Shown in pieces: positions 1-8,472 of a stretch of DNA of 64,000 bases. Under the pieces are notes generated by a model. It saw only the letters and a list, made by a program, of their open reading frames with translations. It was not told the origin of the DNA and ran no database searches. The position numbers and the translations under genes were made by a program. This DNA is from Novilysobacter_A longmucuonensis (GTDB taxonomy: Bacteria; Pseudomonadota; Gammaproteobacteria; Xanthomonadales; Xanthomonadaceae). The stretch spans positions 1 through 64,000 of the forward strand of contig NZ_JBJMAW010000004.1 in NCBI RefSeq assembly GCF_046600735.1, given 5' to 3'. Position 1 is the stretch's first letter. Each line of letters begins with the position of its first letter.

Positions 1-1260
1 CAGGTGGCCCTTGCCGATGCCGCCGATCGCCGGCTTGCGCGGACCATTGCCGCCGGGGCGACCGCCCGGGCCGCGCGGGTTGGCGCCGCGGGCGCCCGGT
101 GCATCCGAACCCATCCTGATCGGACGGGTCGGAGCGAAGCCTTCGATCACTTCCATCACGATGTCGTCCTTGAGGATGCGCTGGATCTGGCGCAGTAGAC
201 CGCCCTCGTCGGGCGAGACCAGCGACAGGGCCTCGCCGGTGGCGCCGTTGCGGCCGGTGCGGCCGATGCGGTGCACGTAGTCCTCCGCGACCATCGGCAG
301 GTCGAAGTTGATCACCAGCGGCAGGTTGGGAATGTCCAGGCCGCGCGCGGCGACGTCGGTGGCGACCAGCACCCGGGCCTTGTTGGCCTTGAATGCGTTG
401 AGCGCCTTCTGCCGCTGCGCCTGGCTCTTGTTGCCGTGGATCGCGACCGACTTCAGGCCGGCGGCCTCGAGCTGCTCGGACAGGCGGTTGCAGCCGTGCT
501 TGGTGCGGCCGAATACCAGCACGCGGTCGTTCGGCCGCGCGGCCAGGATCTCGATCAGCAGGTCGCGCTTGCGGCCGCCGTCGACCGGATGGGCCTTGTG
601 CGCGATGGTGTCGACGACCAGGTTGCGGGCGGCGATCTGCACCTGCTGCGGCTGGCGCATGAACTCCAGCGCGAGCTGCTTGAGCTGGGCCTCGAAGGTG
701 GCCGAGAACAGCAGCGTTTGGCGCTGCGTCGGCACCCGGCCGAGGATGCGCTTGATCGCCGGCAGGAAGCCCATGTCGAGCATGCGGTCGGCCTCGTCCA
801 TGACCAGGATCTCGATCGCATCGAGCTTGGCGGTGCCGCGCTCCATGTGGTCGATCAGCCGGCCCGGGGTGGCCACCAGCACGTCGACGCCACGACGCAG
901 CATGTCGGTCTGCGGGCCCATGCCGGCGCCGCCGTAGATCGCGCAGATGTTCGTGCGCAGGTACTTGGCATAGCCGCGCAGGCTTTCGGTGACCTGCACC
1001 GCCAGCTCGCGGGTCGGCACCAGGATCAGCGCGCGCGGCTTGCGCGGGCCGTTGACGCCGGTCTGCTTGGCCAACAGGTTCAGCAGCGGCAGGCCGAACG
1101 CGCCGGTCTTGCCGGTGCCGGTCTGGGCGCCGCCGAGCAGGTCGTGGCCGTCCAGGATCAGCGGGATGGCCTCGGACTGGATCGGGGTCGGGGTGTTGTA
1201 GTTCTGTTCGGTGAGCGCGCGCAGCACCGCGGGCGCAAGCCCGAGCGATTCGAAAGACAT
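1..1260 (-). CDS. rhlE: DEAD-box ATP-dependent RNA helicase, RhlE type (3' end outside window)
   Basis: ATP-dependent RNA helicase that would remodel RNA in ribosome assembly or mRNA decay. The 420 visible residues start MSFESLGL and carry the whole two-domain core in order: Q motif (TPTPIQ), Walker A (AQTGTGKT), PTRELA, GG and TPGR, DEAD (MDEADRML), SAT, then in the second RecA domain VATDVAARGLD and HRIGRTGR. A Gly/Arg/Pro-rich tail begins near residue 385 and runs off the left edge. The short spacing and basic Gly-rich tail fit RhlE better than DbpA, SrmB or DeaD. The ATG at 1258-1260 gives the standard RhlE N-terminus. A 659-base gap separates it from the divergent M13 peptidase. Confidence 0.93.
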   Translation of the reverse strand, partial: MSFESLGLAPAVLRALTEQNYNTPTPIQSEAIPLILDGHDLLGGAQTGTGKTGAFGLPLLNLLAKQTGVNGPRKPRALILVPTRELAVQVTESLRGYAKYLRTNICAIYGGAGMGPQTDMLRRGVDVLVATPGRLIDHMERGTAKLDAIEILVMDEADRMLDMGFLPAIKRILGRVPTQRQTLLFSATFEAQLKQLALEFMRQPQQVQIAARNLVVDTIAHKAHPVDGGRKRDLLIEILAARPNDRVLVFGRTKHGCNRLSEQLEAAGLKSVAIHGNKSQAQRQKALNAFKANKARVLVATDVAARGLDIPNLPLVINFDLPMVAEDYVHRIGRTGRNGATGEALSLVSPDEGGLLRQIQRILKDDIVMEVIEGFAPTRPIRMGSDAPGARGANPRGPGGRPGGNGPRKPAIGGIGKGHL

Positions 1261-1630
1261 GTTGGAACTCCAAGTAGTGGATCCGCGGTTGAGGCGGAGT
1301 AACCCGGAGCGTTCCCTTGAACCGCGCTGCGAGTAATCGATTTTTAACGGTGCCGGATGCTCCGGACCGTGTCGGCGCTACGAAAGACGTGCGGAATAGG
1401 TCGCATTGAGAATTCCGTACGCGGCCAACGGGATGTCGGTCCGGAAGTGCGGGTTCGTGATCGTGGAAGATCGGGCAATGCGACCAGGCAAGCTGGGAAA
1501 ACGTACCCCTTGCGGGGAGGCAGCCGTGCGCTGAACGGGCGAATCGTACGCGAACGATTGGGGCTGCGCCAGCAGTGCGTGGGTGGGATGTTCAGGAAGG
1601 GAGCTGCTGTCGGGCGATCCGCATGCAAAA

Positions 1631-1721
1631 GCAAATCCCCCCTGCCCCTTTCGCAAAGGGGGGAGCTGCACGGCGGTCGTTGGCCCCCTTCTTTGGAAAA
1701 GGAGGGCTGGGGAGGATTTGC
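1631..1721. repeat. Intergenic palindromic repeat, GCAAATCC family
   Basis: Begins GCAAATCC and ends GGATTTGC, with GGGGG/CCCCC-type hairpins inside, so it can fold into a long branched stem. Relatives lie near 4105, 24293, 31564 and 60588. It lies in the 659-base gap 1261-1919 between two divergent genes. The rest of that gap shows no supported gene; the long open frames there run through the repeat on both strands and look like base-composition artefacts. Confidence 0.75.
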
Positions 1722-1919
1722 ACTTTGCCTCTGCCCCTGCCCCCCCTCCCTTGAACCGGCGATGCAGCAGCCAGACCCCATGAATGGCGTACCCGATCTG
1801 TGCGCCGCCACCGCGAGCCCATGACCTTCGACACCCCCTGCCCTCGCGGATGCCGTCTAAGGTGGCCGGTGCGCCCGTGTTCCGGGTTCCAACCCCGCCT
1901 CAATGCCGGAGTTCCTGAC

Positions 1920-4010
1920 TTGAACAAACCCAAGATCCTGCTGCTGTCCCTCGCCGTCGCCACCGTCATGGCCGGCTGCAATCGCGACGACGCCGCGTCC
2001 ACCGACGCAGGTGCTCCCGCTGCCGACGAGCCCCGCTTCACCATCGATGAAAGCGCGCTGCCGCCGGTCAACCGGTTCGCCCAGAGCGACATCGACGCCA
2101 GCGTCGACGCCTGCTCGGACTTTGGCAACTACGTCAACGGCAAGTGGCTCGCGGCCAACGACATTCCCGGCGACCGCACCTCCTGGGGCGCGTTCGAAAT
2201 GCTCGACGAGCGCTCCAACACGATCCAGCGCCAGCTCGCCGAACAGGCCGCGGCGATGGAGGATGCGAGCGGCGTCGAGAAGATCGTCGGCGACCTTTGG
2301 GCCACCGGCATGGACGAAGCCGCGGTGAACGAGCAGGGCTTGGCGCCACTGCAGCCGCGGCTGGACGCGATCGCCGCGATCGACAGCCCCGAGGCGCTGG
2401 CCGAGTACCTGCGCACCAGCGCATCGACCGGCACCAACGTGCTGTTCGGCTTCTACGCCGGCCCGGACTTCAAGGACTCCGAGAGCAACATCGCCTACGC
2501 CATGCAGGGCGGCCTGGGCCTGCCCGACAAGACCTACTACACCGATCCCGACAAGGCCGACGACCTCGCCGCCTACCAGGCGCACGTCGCCAAGGTGCTG
2601 GAGCTGTCCGGCGTATCGGCCGACGAGGCGGCGACGCGGGCCGAGAACGTCGTTGCACTGGAGACGCGCCTGGCCGAAGCGTCCAAATCGCGGGTCGAGC
2701 TCTCGCGCGACGCCGAGCTGCGCTACAACCCGGTGTCGCTGGAGGAGGCCGATGAGCTGACGCCGAACTTCTCCTGGACTCGCTTCTTCGACTCCCAGGG
2801 CGTGGACGCGCCGGAGATGTTCTCGCTGGCGATCCCAGCGTTCCACCGGGAAGTCAGCGAAATGCTGACCGGCGTGCCGGTCGAGCAGTGGCGCAGCTAT
2901 CTGCGCTTCCGCACGATCGACCGCGCCGCACCGTTCCTGTCGGAAGCGTTCGTGCAGGAGAACTACGACTTCTACGGCAAGACCCTGCGCGGGCAGCAGG
3001 AGATCCAGCCGCGCTGGAAGCGCACCCTGTCGACCATCGGCGGCCAGACCGGCGAGGCGCTCGGGCAGATGTACGTCGACGTGGCGTTCTCGCCCGAGTC
3101 CAAGGCGCGCATGGAGGAACTGGTTGAAAACCTCAGCGTGGCGCTGAAGGAGCGCATCCAGAACCTGGAGTGGATGGGCGAGGAAACCAAGGAAAAGGCG
3201 CTCGAGAAGTGGGCCAGCTTCACCCCGAAGATCGGCTATCCCGACAAGTGGCGTGACTGGAGTGGGTTGGAGACCGACCGCGACAGCTACCTGGGCAACG
3301 TGCTGGCGGCCAACGAGTTCAACTACCGCTGGAACGTCGGCAAGATCGGCCAGCCGGTCGACAAGACCGAATGGGGCATGAGCCCGCAGACGGTCAACGC
3401 CTACTACCGCTCCAGCGCCAACGAGATCGTATTCCCGGCCGCGATCCTGCAGCCGCCGTTCTTCGACCCGGATGCCGACGCGGCGCTCAACTATGGCGGC
3501 ATCGGCGCGGTGATCGGGCACGAGATGATCCACGGCTACGACGACCAGGGCAGCCGCTTCGGGCCGACCGGCAACTTCGAGAACTGGTGGACCGAGGCCG
3601 ACGCGACCGGCTTCAAGTCGCTGACCGACCAGCTGGTCAACCAGTTCAACGAGTACGAGGCCGCACCGGACCAGTTCGTCAACGGCAAGCTGACCCTGGG
3701 CGAGAACATCGCCGACCTCGGCGGGCTGGCGGTGTCGTTCGATGCGATGAAGGCCGCGACCGAGGGCGAGCCCGACCCGATGGTCGATGGCATGACCCGC
3801 GACCAGCGCTTCTTCGCCAACTGGGCCACGGTGTGGCGCCGCAATTTCACCCCGGAAGAACTGACCGTGCGCCTGGCGACCGACTCGCACGCCCCGGCCA
3901 ACTTCCGCGCGATGGGTGCGCCGTCCAACCTGCCGGCGTTCGCCGCGGCCTACTCTTGCGAGCCCGGCGATCCGATGGTGCGCGACGATGACCGGATCGT
4001 GATCTGGTAA
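1920..4010 (+). CDS. M13 family (neprilysin/PepO-type) zinc metallopeptidase, lipoprotein
   Basis: Periplasmic zinc endopeptidase of the neprilysin family, which cleaves short peptides. Translation from TTG at 1920 gives 696 residues; CGGAG sits 8 bases upstream. This start puts a lipoprotein signal at the N-terminus, with the lipobox VMAGC and Cys at residue 20. An upstream ATG in the same frame would bury the signal peptide. The zinc site HEMIH is at residues 534-538, the third ligand lies in ENIAD near 595, and the family C-terminus is recognisable (CEPGDPMVR...IVIW). Length matches bacterial PepO homologues. It is followed by a strong terminator and is probably monocistronic. Confidence 0.93.
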   Translation: MNKPKILLLSLAVATVMAGCNRDDAASTDAGAPAADEPRFTIDESALPPVNRFAQSDIDASVDACSDFGNYVNGKWLAANDIPGDRTSWGAFEMLDERSNTIQRQLAEQAAAMEDASGVEKIVGDLWATGMDEAAVNEQGLAPLQPRLDAIAAIDSPEALAEYLRTSASTGTNVLFGFYAGPDFKDSESNIAYAMQGGLGLPDKTYYTDPDKADDLAAYQAHVAKVLELSGVSADEAATRAENVVALETRLAEASKSRVELSRDAELRYNPVSLEEADELTPNFSWTRFFDSQGVDAPEMFSLAIPAFHREVSEMLTGVPVEQWRSYLRFRTIDRAAPFLSEAFVQENYDFYGKTLRGQQEIQPRWKRTLSTIGGQTGEALGQMYVDVAFSPESKARMEELVENLSVALKERIQNLEWMGEETKEKALEKWASFTPKIGYPDKWRDWSGLETDRDSYLGNVLAANEFNYRWNVGKIGQPVDKTEWGMSPQTVNAYYRSSANEIVFPAAILQPPFFDPDADAALNYGGIGAVIGHEMIHGYDDQGSRFGPTGNFENWWTEADATGFKSLTDQLVNQFNEYEAAPDQFVNGKLTLGENIADLGGLAVSFDAMKAATEGEPDPMVDGMTRDQRFFANWATVWRRNFTPEELTVRLATDSHAPANFRAMGAPSNLPAFAAAYSCEPGDPMVRDDDRIVIW

Positions 4011-4037
4011 TCGGCTGAGCAATTGCCTGCATCAGAA

Positions 4038-4063
4038 GGCCCGGGCACTGCCCGGGCCTTTTT
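4038..4063 (+). terminator. Rho-independent terminator of the M13 peptidase gene
   Basis: A 9-bp perfect GC stem (GGCCCGGGC, 3-base loop, complement) is followed directly by TTTTT, 27 bases after the stop codon. Confidence 0.92.
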
Positions 4064-4120
4064 GTTTGGGCGGAGGTCGAGCAGAAGCAACGGCAACATC
4101 AACCGCAAATCTCCCCCAGC

Positions 4121-4366
4121 CCCTCTTTGTCAAAGAGGGGAGACAAGCGGGAATGCAGGTCTGATGACTTGTTGTTTGGTCGAGCCTGGGAAGAACTGCG
4201 CAACTGCACGTCGCCGACCGCACAGGCTTTTGCTTCCCTCTTTGTCAAAGAGAGGAGACAAGCGGGAACGCAGGTCTGATGACTTGTTGTTTGGCCGAGC
4301 CTGGGAAGAACTGCGCAACTGCACGCCGCCGACCGCACAGGCTTTTGCTTCCCTCTTTGTCAGAAG
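4121..4366. repeat. 115-bp tandem repeat, two full copies plus a partial third
   Basis: CCCTCTTTGTCAAAG or its start occurs at 4121, 4236 and 4351, exactly 115 bases apart. The sequence between (GGTCTGATGACTTGTTG..., GAAGAACTGCGCAACTGC...) is nearly identical in copies one and two. Each junction is a half of the GCAAATCC-type palindrome, so the duplication probably used that repeat as a handle. The 368-base gap 4011-4378 holds only the terminator and this array. Confidence 0.85.
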
Positions 4367-4378
4367 CGGGCCCGCCGG

Positions 4379-5035
4379 CTAGTGCACGCGCCGCGGCCTC
4401 GGCGGGCCACGGCGGTTGAACGGGGGCTGGCCGCGCCAATAGCGGATCAGCAACCAGCCGAACAACATTCCGCCCAGGTGCGCGAAGTGCGCCACCCCCG
4501 GCTGCCAGCCGGTAAACCCCAGCAGCAGCGTGATCGCGCCATAGACGATCACCAGCGTCCGCGCCTTCATCGGGATCGGTGGGATCAACAGCATCACCCG
4601 CTGGTGCGGGAACAACATGCCGTAGGCCAGCAGCAGCCCAAACACCCCGCCCGAGGCGCCGACGGTCGGGTACGGTGGCGCGCCCTGCGCCATCGTCCAC
4701 GCGCCCACCGCGAGCTGGCATACCGCTGCGCCGCCGACGCAGACCAGGAAGAAGGTCAGGAAGCGGCGTTGGCCCCAGATGTGCTCGATTGGCGCGCCGA
4801 ACATGAGCAAGGCCAGCATGTTGAACAGCAGGTGGGCAAAACCCCCGTGCATGAAGCCGTAGGTCAGCAACTGCCACGGCAGGAATCCGCCGACGCCGTA
4901 TGGGCTGCCGCCGCTGTCCAGCGGCCACAGCATGAACGACGCCAGCGCTGCGTCGCCCAGTGCCAGTTGCAGCAGGAACACCACTCCATTGGCGATCAGC
5001 AGTGCCCGGGTCACGGGCGGCAGGTTGGCGAACAT
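4379..5035 (-). CDS. Rhomboid family intramembrane serine protease
   Basis: Integral membrane serine protease of 218 residues with about six hydrophobic segments. The catalytic serine lies in GASGG (Ser128) and the catalytic histidine in AHLGG (His186). The HGGFAHLLFN motif of the second membrane segment is present around residue 63. AAGGAG six bases before the ATG supports the start. The C-terminus is a short Arg/Pro-rich tail. The substrate cannot be told from sequence. It neighbours the ATL gene on the same strand, 77 bases away, and may share its transcript. Confidence 0.93.
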   Translation of the reverse strand: MFANLPPVTRALLIANGVVFLLQLALGDAALASFMLWPLDSGGSPYGVGGFLPWQLLTYGFMHGGFAHLLFNMLALLMFGAPIEHIWGQRRFLTFFLVCVGGAAVCQLAVGAWTMAQGAPPYPTVGASGGVFGLLLAYGMLFPHQRVMLLIPPIPMKARTLVIVYGAITLLLGFTGWQPGVAHFAHLGGMLFGWLLIRYWRGQPPFNRRGPPRPRRVH

Positions 5036-5112
5036 CTCGGCTCCTTGGGCGGTCGCGTCATGGTAGCCGCTGGCGGGCCGGACCGGGCTTCACGCGTGCG
5101 CAACAGCGCGTC

Positions 5113-5472
5113 TCAGTCCGGCGGCGGCCCCCATACCTGCGCATCGACGGTCGCCACCGCGCGCGCGCCGCGCACGCGTCCGGCCTCGACCCGCAGCCCC
5201 TCCGAGCGCAACCGCGCGCATTGCTCGCGGTATCCGGGCGAGCCTTCCGGCAGCGCGATGCGGCCGTCCGAGCGCAGCACCCGGTGCCAGGGCAGTGCCC
5301 GGTCGTCATTGTGGCTGAGCAGCCGCGCCACCAGCCGCGCCCGGCCCGGCAGGCCGGCGCGGCGGGCGACTTCGCCATAGCCGGCGACCTGGCCGCGCGG
5401 GATCGCCCGCACCACGGCCAGGATGCGTGCCGCGGTGTCAACTCCGTCAGGGGCGTCGCCGCGCACGTGCAT
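5113..5472 (-). CDS. Alkyltransferase-like (ATL) DNA-binding protein of the MGMT family
   Basis: 119-residue protein with the O6-alkylguanine-DNA alkyltransferase C-terminal fold. The motif that is PCHR in true methyltransferases reads PWHRV here, so the alkyl-accepting cysteine is replaced by tryptophan. Known ATL proteins with this change bind O6-alkylguanine without transferring the group and hand the lesion to nucleotide excision repair. The helix-turn-helix region (GQVAGYGEVARRAGL) is intact and should hold the DNA minor groove. The ATG at 5472 gives a length normal for ATLs; no clear Shine-Dalgarno is seen. The next gene diverges only 39 bases away. Confidence 0.9.
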   Translation of the reverse strand: MHVRGDAPDGVDTAARILAVVRAIPRGQVAGYGEVARRAGLPGRARLVARLLSHNDDRALPWHRVLRSDGRIALPEGSPGYREQCARLRSEGLRVEAGRVRGARAVATVDAQVWGPPPD

Positions 5473-5511
5473 CGGGGTAGCATAGCCACCTCCCCCGCGA
5501 ATGGAGCCGCC

Positions 5512-5922
5512 GTGCGCAATTTCGAATCGATCCGCCGCCACATCAAGGCCGCCGGTTTCCGAGTGACCATGCAGGACGAGGATGTCCTGTGCACCGAACT
5601 CTCGCTCGAACAGGGCACGCGGCACCAGGCGATCTTCCTGTCGGAACTCGACGACGACGACGGCCGGCCCTACCTGCGGGTCAGCACCGCGGTGGCGCCG
5701 ACCACCGGCATGGATGCGCGGCGCGCGCTGGTGTTCAACTGGCAGAGCCGGGTCGGCTATCTCGCCATCGGCGACCTCGACGGCGTCCCCTACCTGCAGC
5801 TGTGCGAGAACCGCCCCTACGACGGGCTCGATGGCGCCGAGATCGACCGCCTGGTGCTGGAGATCGGCGGCCTGGGCGACCGCATGGAGCGAATGATGTC
5901 GGCCGGTGGCGATCTGCTCTGA
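5512..5922 (+). CDS. Conserved hypothetical protein, small acidic, possibly YbjN-like fold
   Basis: 136 residues from a GTG at 5512 with GGAG five bases before it. It is cytosolic and acidic, with no signal peptide or membrane segment. The alternation of a helix (RNFESIRRHIKAAGF), several beta strands (HQAIFLSEL, YLRVSTAV, ALVFNWQS, VGYLAIGDL) and a closing helix resembles the YbjN/type III chaperone-like fold, but that is only a topological guess. It diverges from the ATL gene. Function unknown. Confidence 0.75.
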   Translation: MRNFESIRRHIKAAGFRVTMQDEDVLCTELSLEQGTRHQAIFLSELDDDDGRPYLRVSTAVAPTTGMDARRALVFNWQSRVGYLAIGDLDGVPYLQLCENRPYDGLDGAEIDRLVLEIGGLGDRMERMMSAGGDLL

Positions 5923-6240
5923 ACGCGGGACGTCAGGCCTGCGGCGGCATAGACGGGAAAGTCGTCCGCCATGCGGCGCATATGCACAGCCCCTCGATCG
6001 GCCCGGTGCCGCGCGCTCTGGCCACAATCATCACCCTCTGATGCAGCCGCGCAGCGCGTGCATGCTGCAGGGGCCTTCACGAGGCCCGGCTTCACGCGCC
6101 TGCTAAGATCGGCGCTGTTTTCGCTGCCCCTCTCGCCCCCTCTAAATGGACGACGACCCTAAACCTCCGCCTGCCCCGGCCTCGCAGCCTGCGCAATACC
6201 CGGCCTGCCCTTGTTCGCGACGACAGGAGGCCCGGAGCGG
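5923..6240. other. 318-base intergenic region
   Basis: No gene, known repeat or convincing terminator is visible. It must hold the promoter of the CNNM gene; a TAAGAT-like box near 6104 is possible but unsupported by a good -35. AGGAGG at 6225-6230 and GGAG at 6234-6237 precede the ATG at 6241. Confidence 0.5.
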
Positions 6241-7572
6241 ATGTTCGAACTGACCGTCGTACTGGTGCTGATCGCCTTCAACGGCTTCTTCGCGCTGTCG
6301 GAAATGTCGGTGGTGACCGCGCGCAAGCCCCGGCTCAGGCAGCTCGGCGGCACCAGCCGGAAGGCGCGCAAGGCGCTGGAGCTGGCCGAACACCCCGAAC
6401 GCTTCCTCTCGACCGTGCAGGTCGGCATTACCCTGATCGTGATCCTGACCGGCATGTTCGGCGGCGACGCCATCGGCGCCTCGATCGGCGCCTGGCTGTC
6501 CACAACGGTCCCGGCGACCGGCGAATACGCGGTTCCGATCGGCAAGGGGCTCGCGGTCGCGCTGATCACCTACCTCAGCATTGTGTTCGGCGAGCTGCTG
6601 CCCAAGCGGCTGGCCTTGCTGGCACCGGAAAAAGTGGCCAGCGCGGTGGCGCTGCCGATGAACTGGGTCTCGCGCATCGCCACACCGGCGGTATGGCTGC
6701 TCACCGTCAGCACCCGCGGGGTGCTCAGGTTGCTGCGGCTGAACAATACCCAGGCCTCGCAGGTGACTGAAGAGGAGATCCGGATGCTGGTCAGCGAGAG
6801 CCACGAGCAGGGCGTGATCGACGCCGACGAGCGCAAGATGATGTATCGCGTGCTCGGCCTGGGCGACCGCACCGCCGAGAGCCTGATGACGCCGCGCACG
6901 CGCATCAACTGGCTGGACGCGGACGGCAGCCTGGAGGAAAACCTGCAGGCGATGCGCGAGAGCCCCTTCTCGCGCTTCCCGGTCTACCGCGAAAACGACC
7001 GCGAAGTGGTCGGCGTGCTCGAGGCCAAGTCCCTGCTGGAGGACATCGGCAAGGGCGCACCGGACCTGTTCGGCCGCCTGCGCGAGGCGGTCTTCGTGTC
7101 CGAGTCGACCCACGCGCTGAAGCTGCTGGAAATCTTCCGCGAGGAGCAGCAGTCGCTGGCGCTGGTGGTCGACGAGTACGGCGATGTCACCGGCCTGGTC
7201 ACCATCAACGACCTGATGGGCGCGGTGATCGGCCGGCTGCAGCTCGGCCTGAATCCGTCGCACGAGTCGGTGCCCGACCACGCGCCGGTGATCCAGCGCG
7301 AGGACGGCTCATTCCTGATCGATGGCTCGCTGCACGTGGAGGATCTGCGTGAACTGATCGACGGCGACAAACTGCCCGACGAGGACGACCACGATTTCCA
7401 CACCGTCGCCGGCATGGTGATCTCGCACTTCGGTCGTATCCCGCACGTCGGGGAGTTCTTCGCCTGGGATAGCTGGCGGATCGAGGTGGTCGACCTGGAC
7501 GGTCCGCGTATCGACAAGCTGTTGCTGCAGCGGCGGGAATCCGACGCCGGATCCGATGAAACCGTCGGTTGA
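6241..7572 (+). CDS. CNNM/CorC-type transporter-like protein (DUF21, CBS pair, CorC_HlyC domain)
   Basis: 443-residue membrane protein of the hemolysin-C/CorC/CNNM family, associated with magnesium or cobalt efflux. An N-terminal DUF21 domain (about residues 1-180) has four hydrophobic stretches. A CBS-domain pair (about 205-330) contains the family signature ESLMTPRTRI. The C-terminal CorC_HlyC domain (about 345-435) includes the characteristic DFHTVAGMV. The ATG at 6241 begins directly at the first membrane helix. It overlaps the next gene by 17 bases, so the two are co-translated. Confidence 0.92.
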   Translation: MFELTVVLVLIAFNGFFALSEMSVVTARKPRLRQLGGTSRKARKALELAEHPERFLSTVQVGITLIVILTGMFGGDAIGASIGAWLSTTVPATGEYAVPIGKGLAVALITYLSIVFGELLPKRLALLAPEKVASAVALPMNWVSRIATPAVWLLTVSTRGVLRLLRLNNTQASQVTEEEIRMLVSESHEQGVIDADERKMMYRVLGLGDRTAESLMTPRTRINWLDADGSLEENLQAMRESPFSRFPVYRENDREVVGVLEAKSLLEDIGKGAPDLFGRLREAVFVSESTHALKLLEIFREEQQSLALVVDEYGDVTGLVTINDLMGAVIGRLQLGLNPSHESVPDHAPVIQREDGSFLIDGSLHVEDLRELIDGDKLPDEDDHDFHTVAGMVISHFGRIPHVGEFFAWDSWRIEVVDLDGPRIDKLLLQRRESDAGSDETVG

Positions 7573-8188
7573 ACCCAACGCTCCTGAGGCCGGCACCCGG
7601 GCACTGCTCGATGCCTTCGCCGCCGGTGATCCGGACCAGACGCTCAGGCTCGGCGACGTGTTCGCCGGGCTGGGCCGGCGCTCGTTCGGCATGCTCCTGT
7701 TCGTCTCGACGCTGCCTGCATTCTTTCCGATCCCCGGGGTCGGCGGCGCGATCAGCGGCCCCCTGACGATCCTGATCGGCGCGCAACTGTTGATCGGCCT
7801 GCGCACACCGTGGCTGCCGAGATTCGTCGCCAACCGCGGTCCGCACCGCAGTGCGATGGCGCGCTTCCGCGACCTGCTGTCGCCGTGGTTGAGGCGGCTG
7901 GAGCGCGTGGTGCGTCCGCGCGCCGCCATCCTGCTCGACCATCGCCTGGCCAACGCATTGAGCGGCGTGTTGGTGATCCTGCTGGGCCTGTTGCTGGCGC
8001 TGCCGATTCCGCTGACCAACTACCTGTTCGCCGGGCATATGCTGCTGTTCGCCTTCGCGCTGCTCGAACGCGACGGCCGCCTGATGGCGGTGGCATGGGG
8101 CGCCGGGGTGGTATCGATCGTGATATTCGGCGTGCTGTCGGGCACCCTGGTCGCCGCTGCGGCCCGCTGGATCGACCTGCTGATTTGA
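7556..8188 (+). CDS. ExoD-family membrane protein
   Basis: 210-residue integral membrane protein of the ExoD family, named from exopolysaccharide production in rhizobia; its molecular role is not established. Family features are the N-terminal segment LGDVFAGLGRRSFGMLLF, the proline-containing helix LPAFFPIPGVG, and three further hydrophobic segments (about 65-85, 135-160, 170-205). The start lies within the last codons of the CNNM gene, which suggests translational coupling. Confidence 0.88.
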   Translation: MKPSVEPNAPEAGTRALLDAFAAGDPDQTLRLGDVFAGLGRRSFGMLLFVSTLPAFFPIPGVGGAISGPLTILIGAQLLIGLRTPWLPRFVANRGPHRSAMARFRDLLSPWLRRLERVVRPRAAILLDHRLANALSGVLVILLGLLLALPIPLTNYLFAGHMLLFAFALLERDGRLMAVAWGAGVVSIVIFGVLSGTLVAAAARWIDLLI

Positions 8189-8204
8189 TGCGCGCAACGG
8201 CATT

Positions 8205-8455
8205 GGTCCGCCAAGGACGCAAAAAGTAAAATCAAGACGAAGAGCTCGTAGGGTGGGCTGGCAAGCCCGGCAGGCGCATGGAACGAGTGCTGGGCTTGTC
8301 AGCCCAGCCTACGAGTCCCGCGATTTTCGCCGTTGCCAAGACGCAGCGACAACCTGGCGCACATGGCCAGCCAACCCGGCAACCGCCCTCCTTTTTTCTT
8401 ACTTCCTTACTTCTTACTTTCTTTCCTTTTTTTGCGTCTTTCGCGTCCTTTCCGG
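8205..8455. repeat. Composite repeat: outer CGCAAAAA arms, nested GTAG palindrome, polypyrimidine tract
   Basis: The outer arms GGACGCAAAAAG (about 8215) and TTTTTTTGCGTC (about 8428) are inverted relative to each other. Inside lies a GTAG-headed palindrome (8248-8312; GTAGGGTGGGCTGGC against GCCCAGCCTAC). A nearly pure C/T run follows at about 8386-8436. It fills the space between the convergent ExoD and GGDEF/EAL genes; no T-tailed stem is obvious for either. Confidence 0.65.
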
Positions 8456-8472
8456 ACAAACCCCCGCTCCAC

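Noticed and set aside
1344..1824. Two overlapping open frames of 155 codons on opposite strands upstream of the M13 gene
   Set aside because: Both are built on the GCAAATCC palindrome and neighbouring low-complexity sequence; no ribosome site.
1857..4022. Minus-strand frame of 721 codons opposite the M13 peptidase gene
   Set aside because: Antisense to a gene with intact HEMIH and ENIAD motifs; no homology-like pattern.
4023..4338. Several open frames over the 115-base tandem repeats
   Set aside because: Each encodes repetitive sequence reflecting the DNA repeat, not a protein family.
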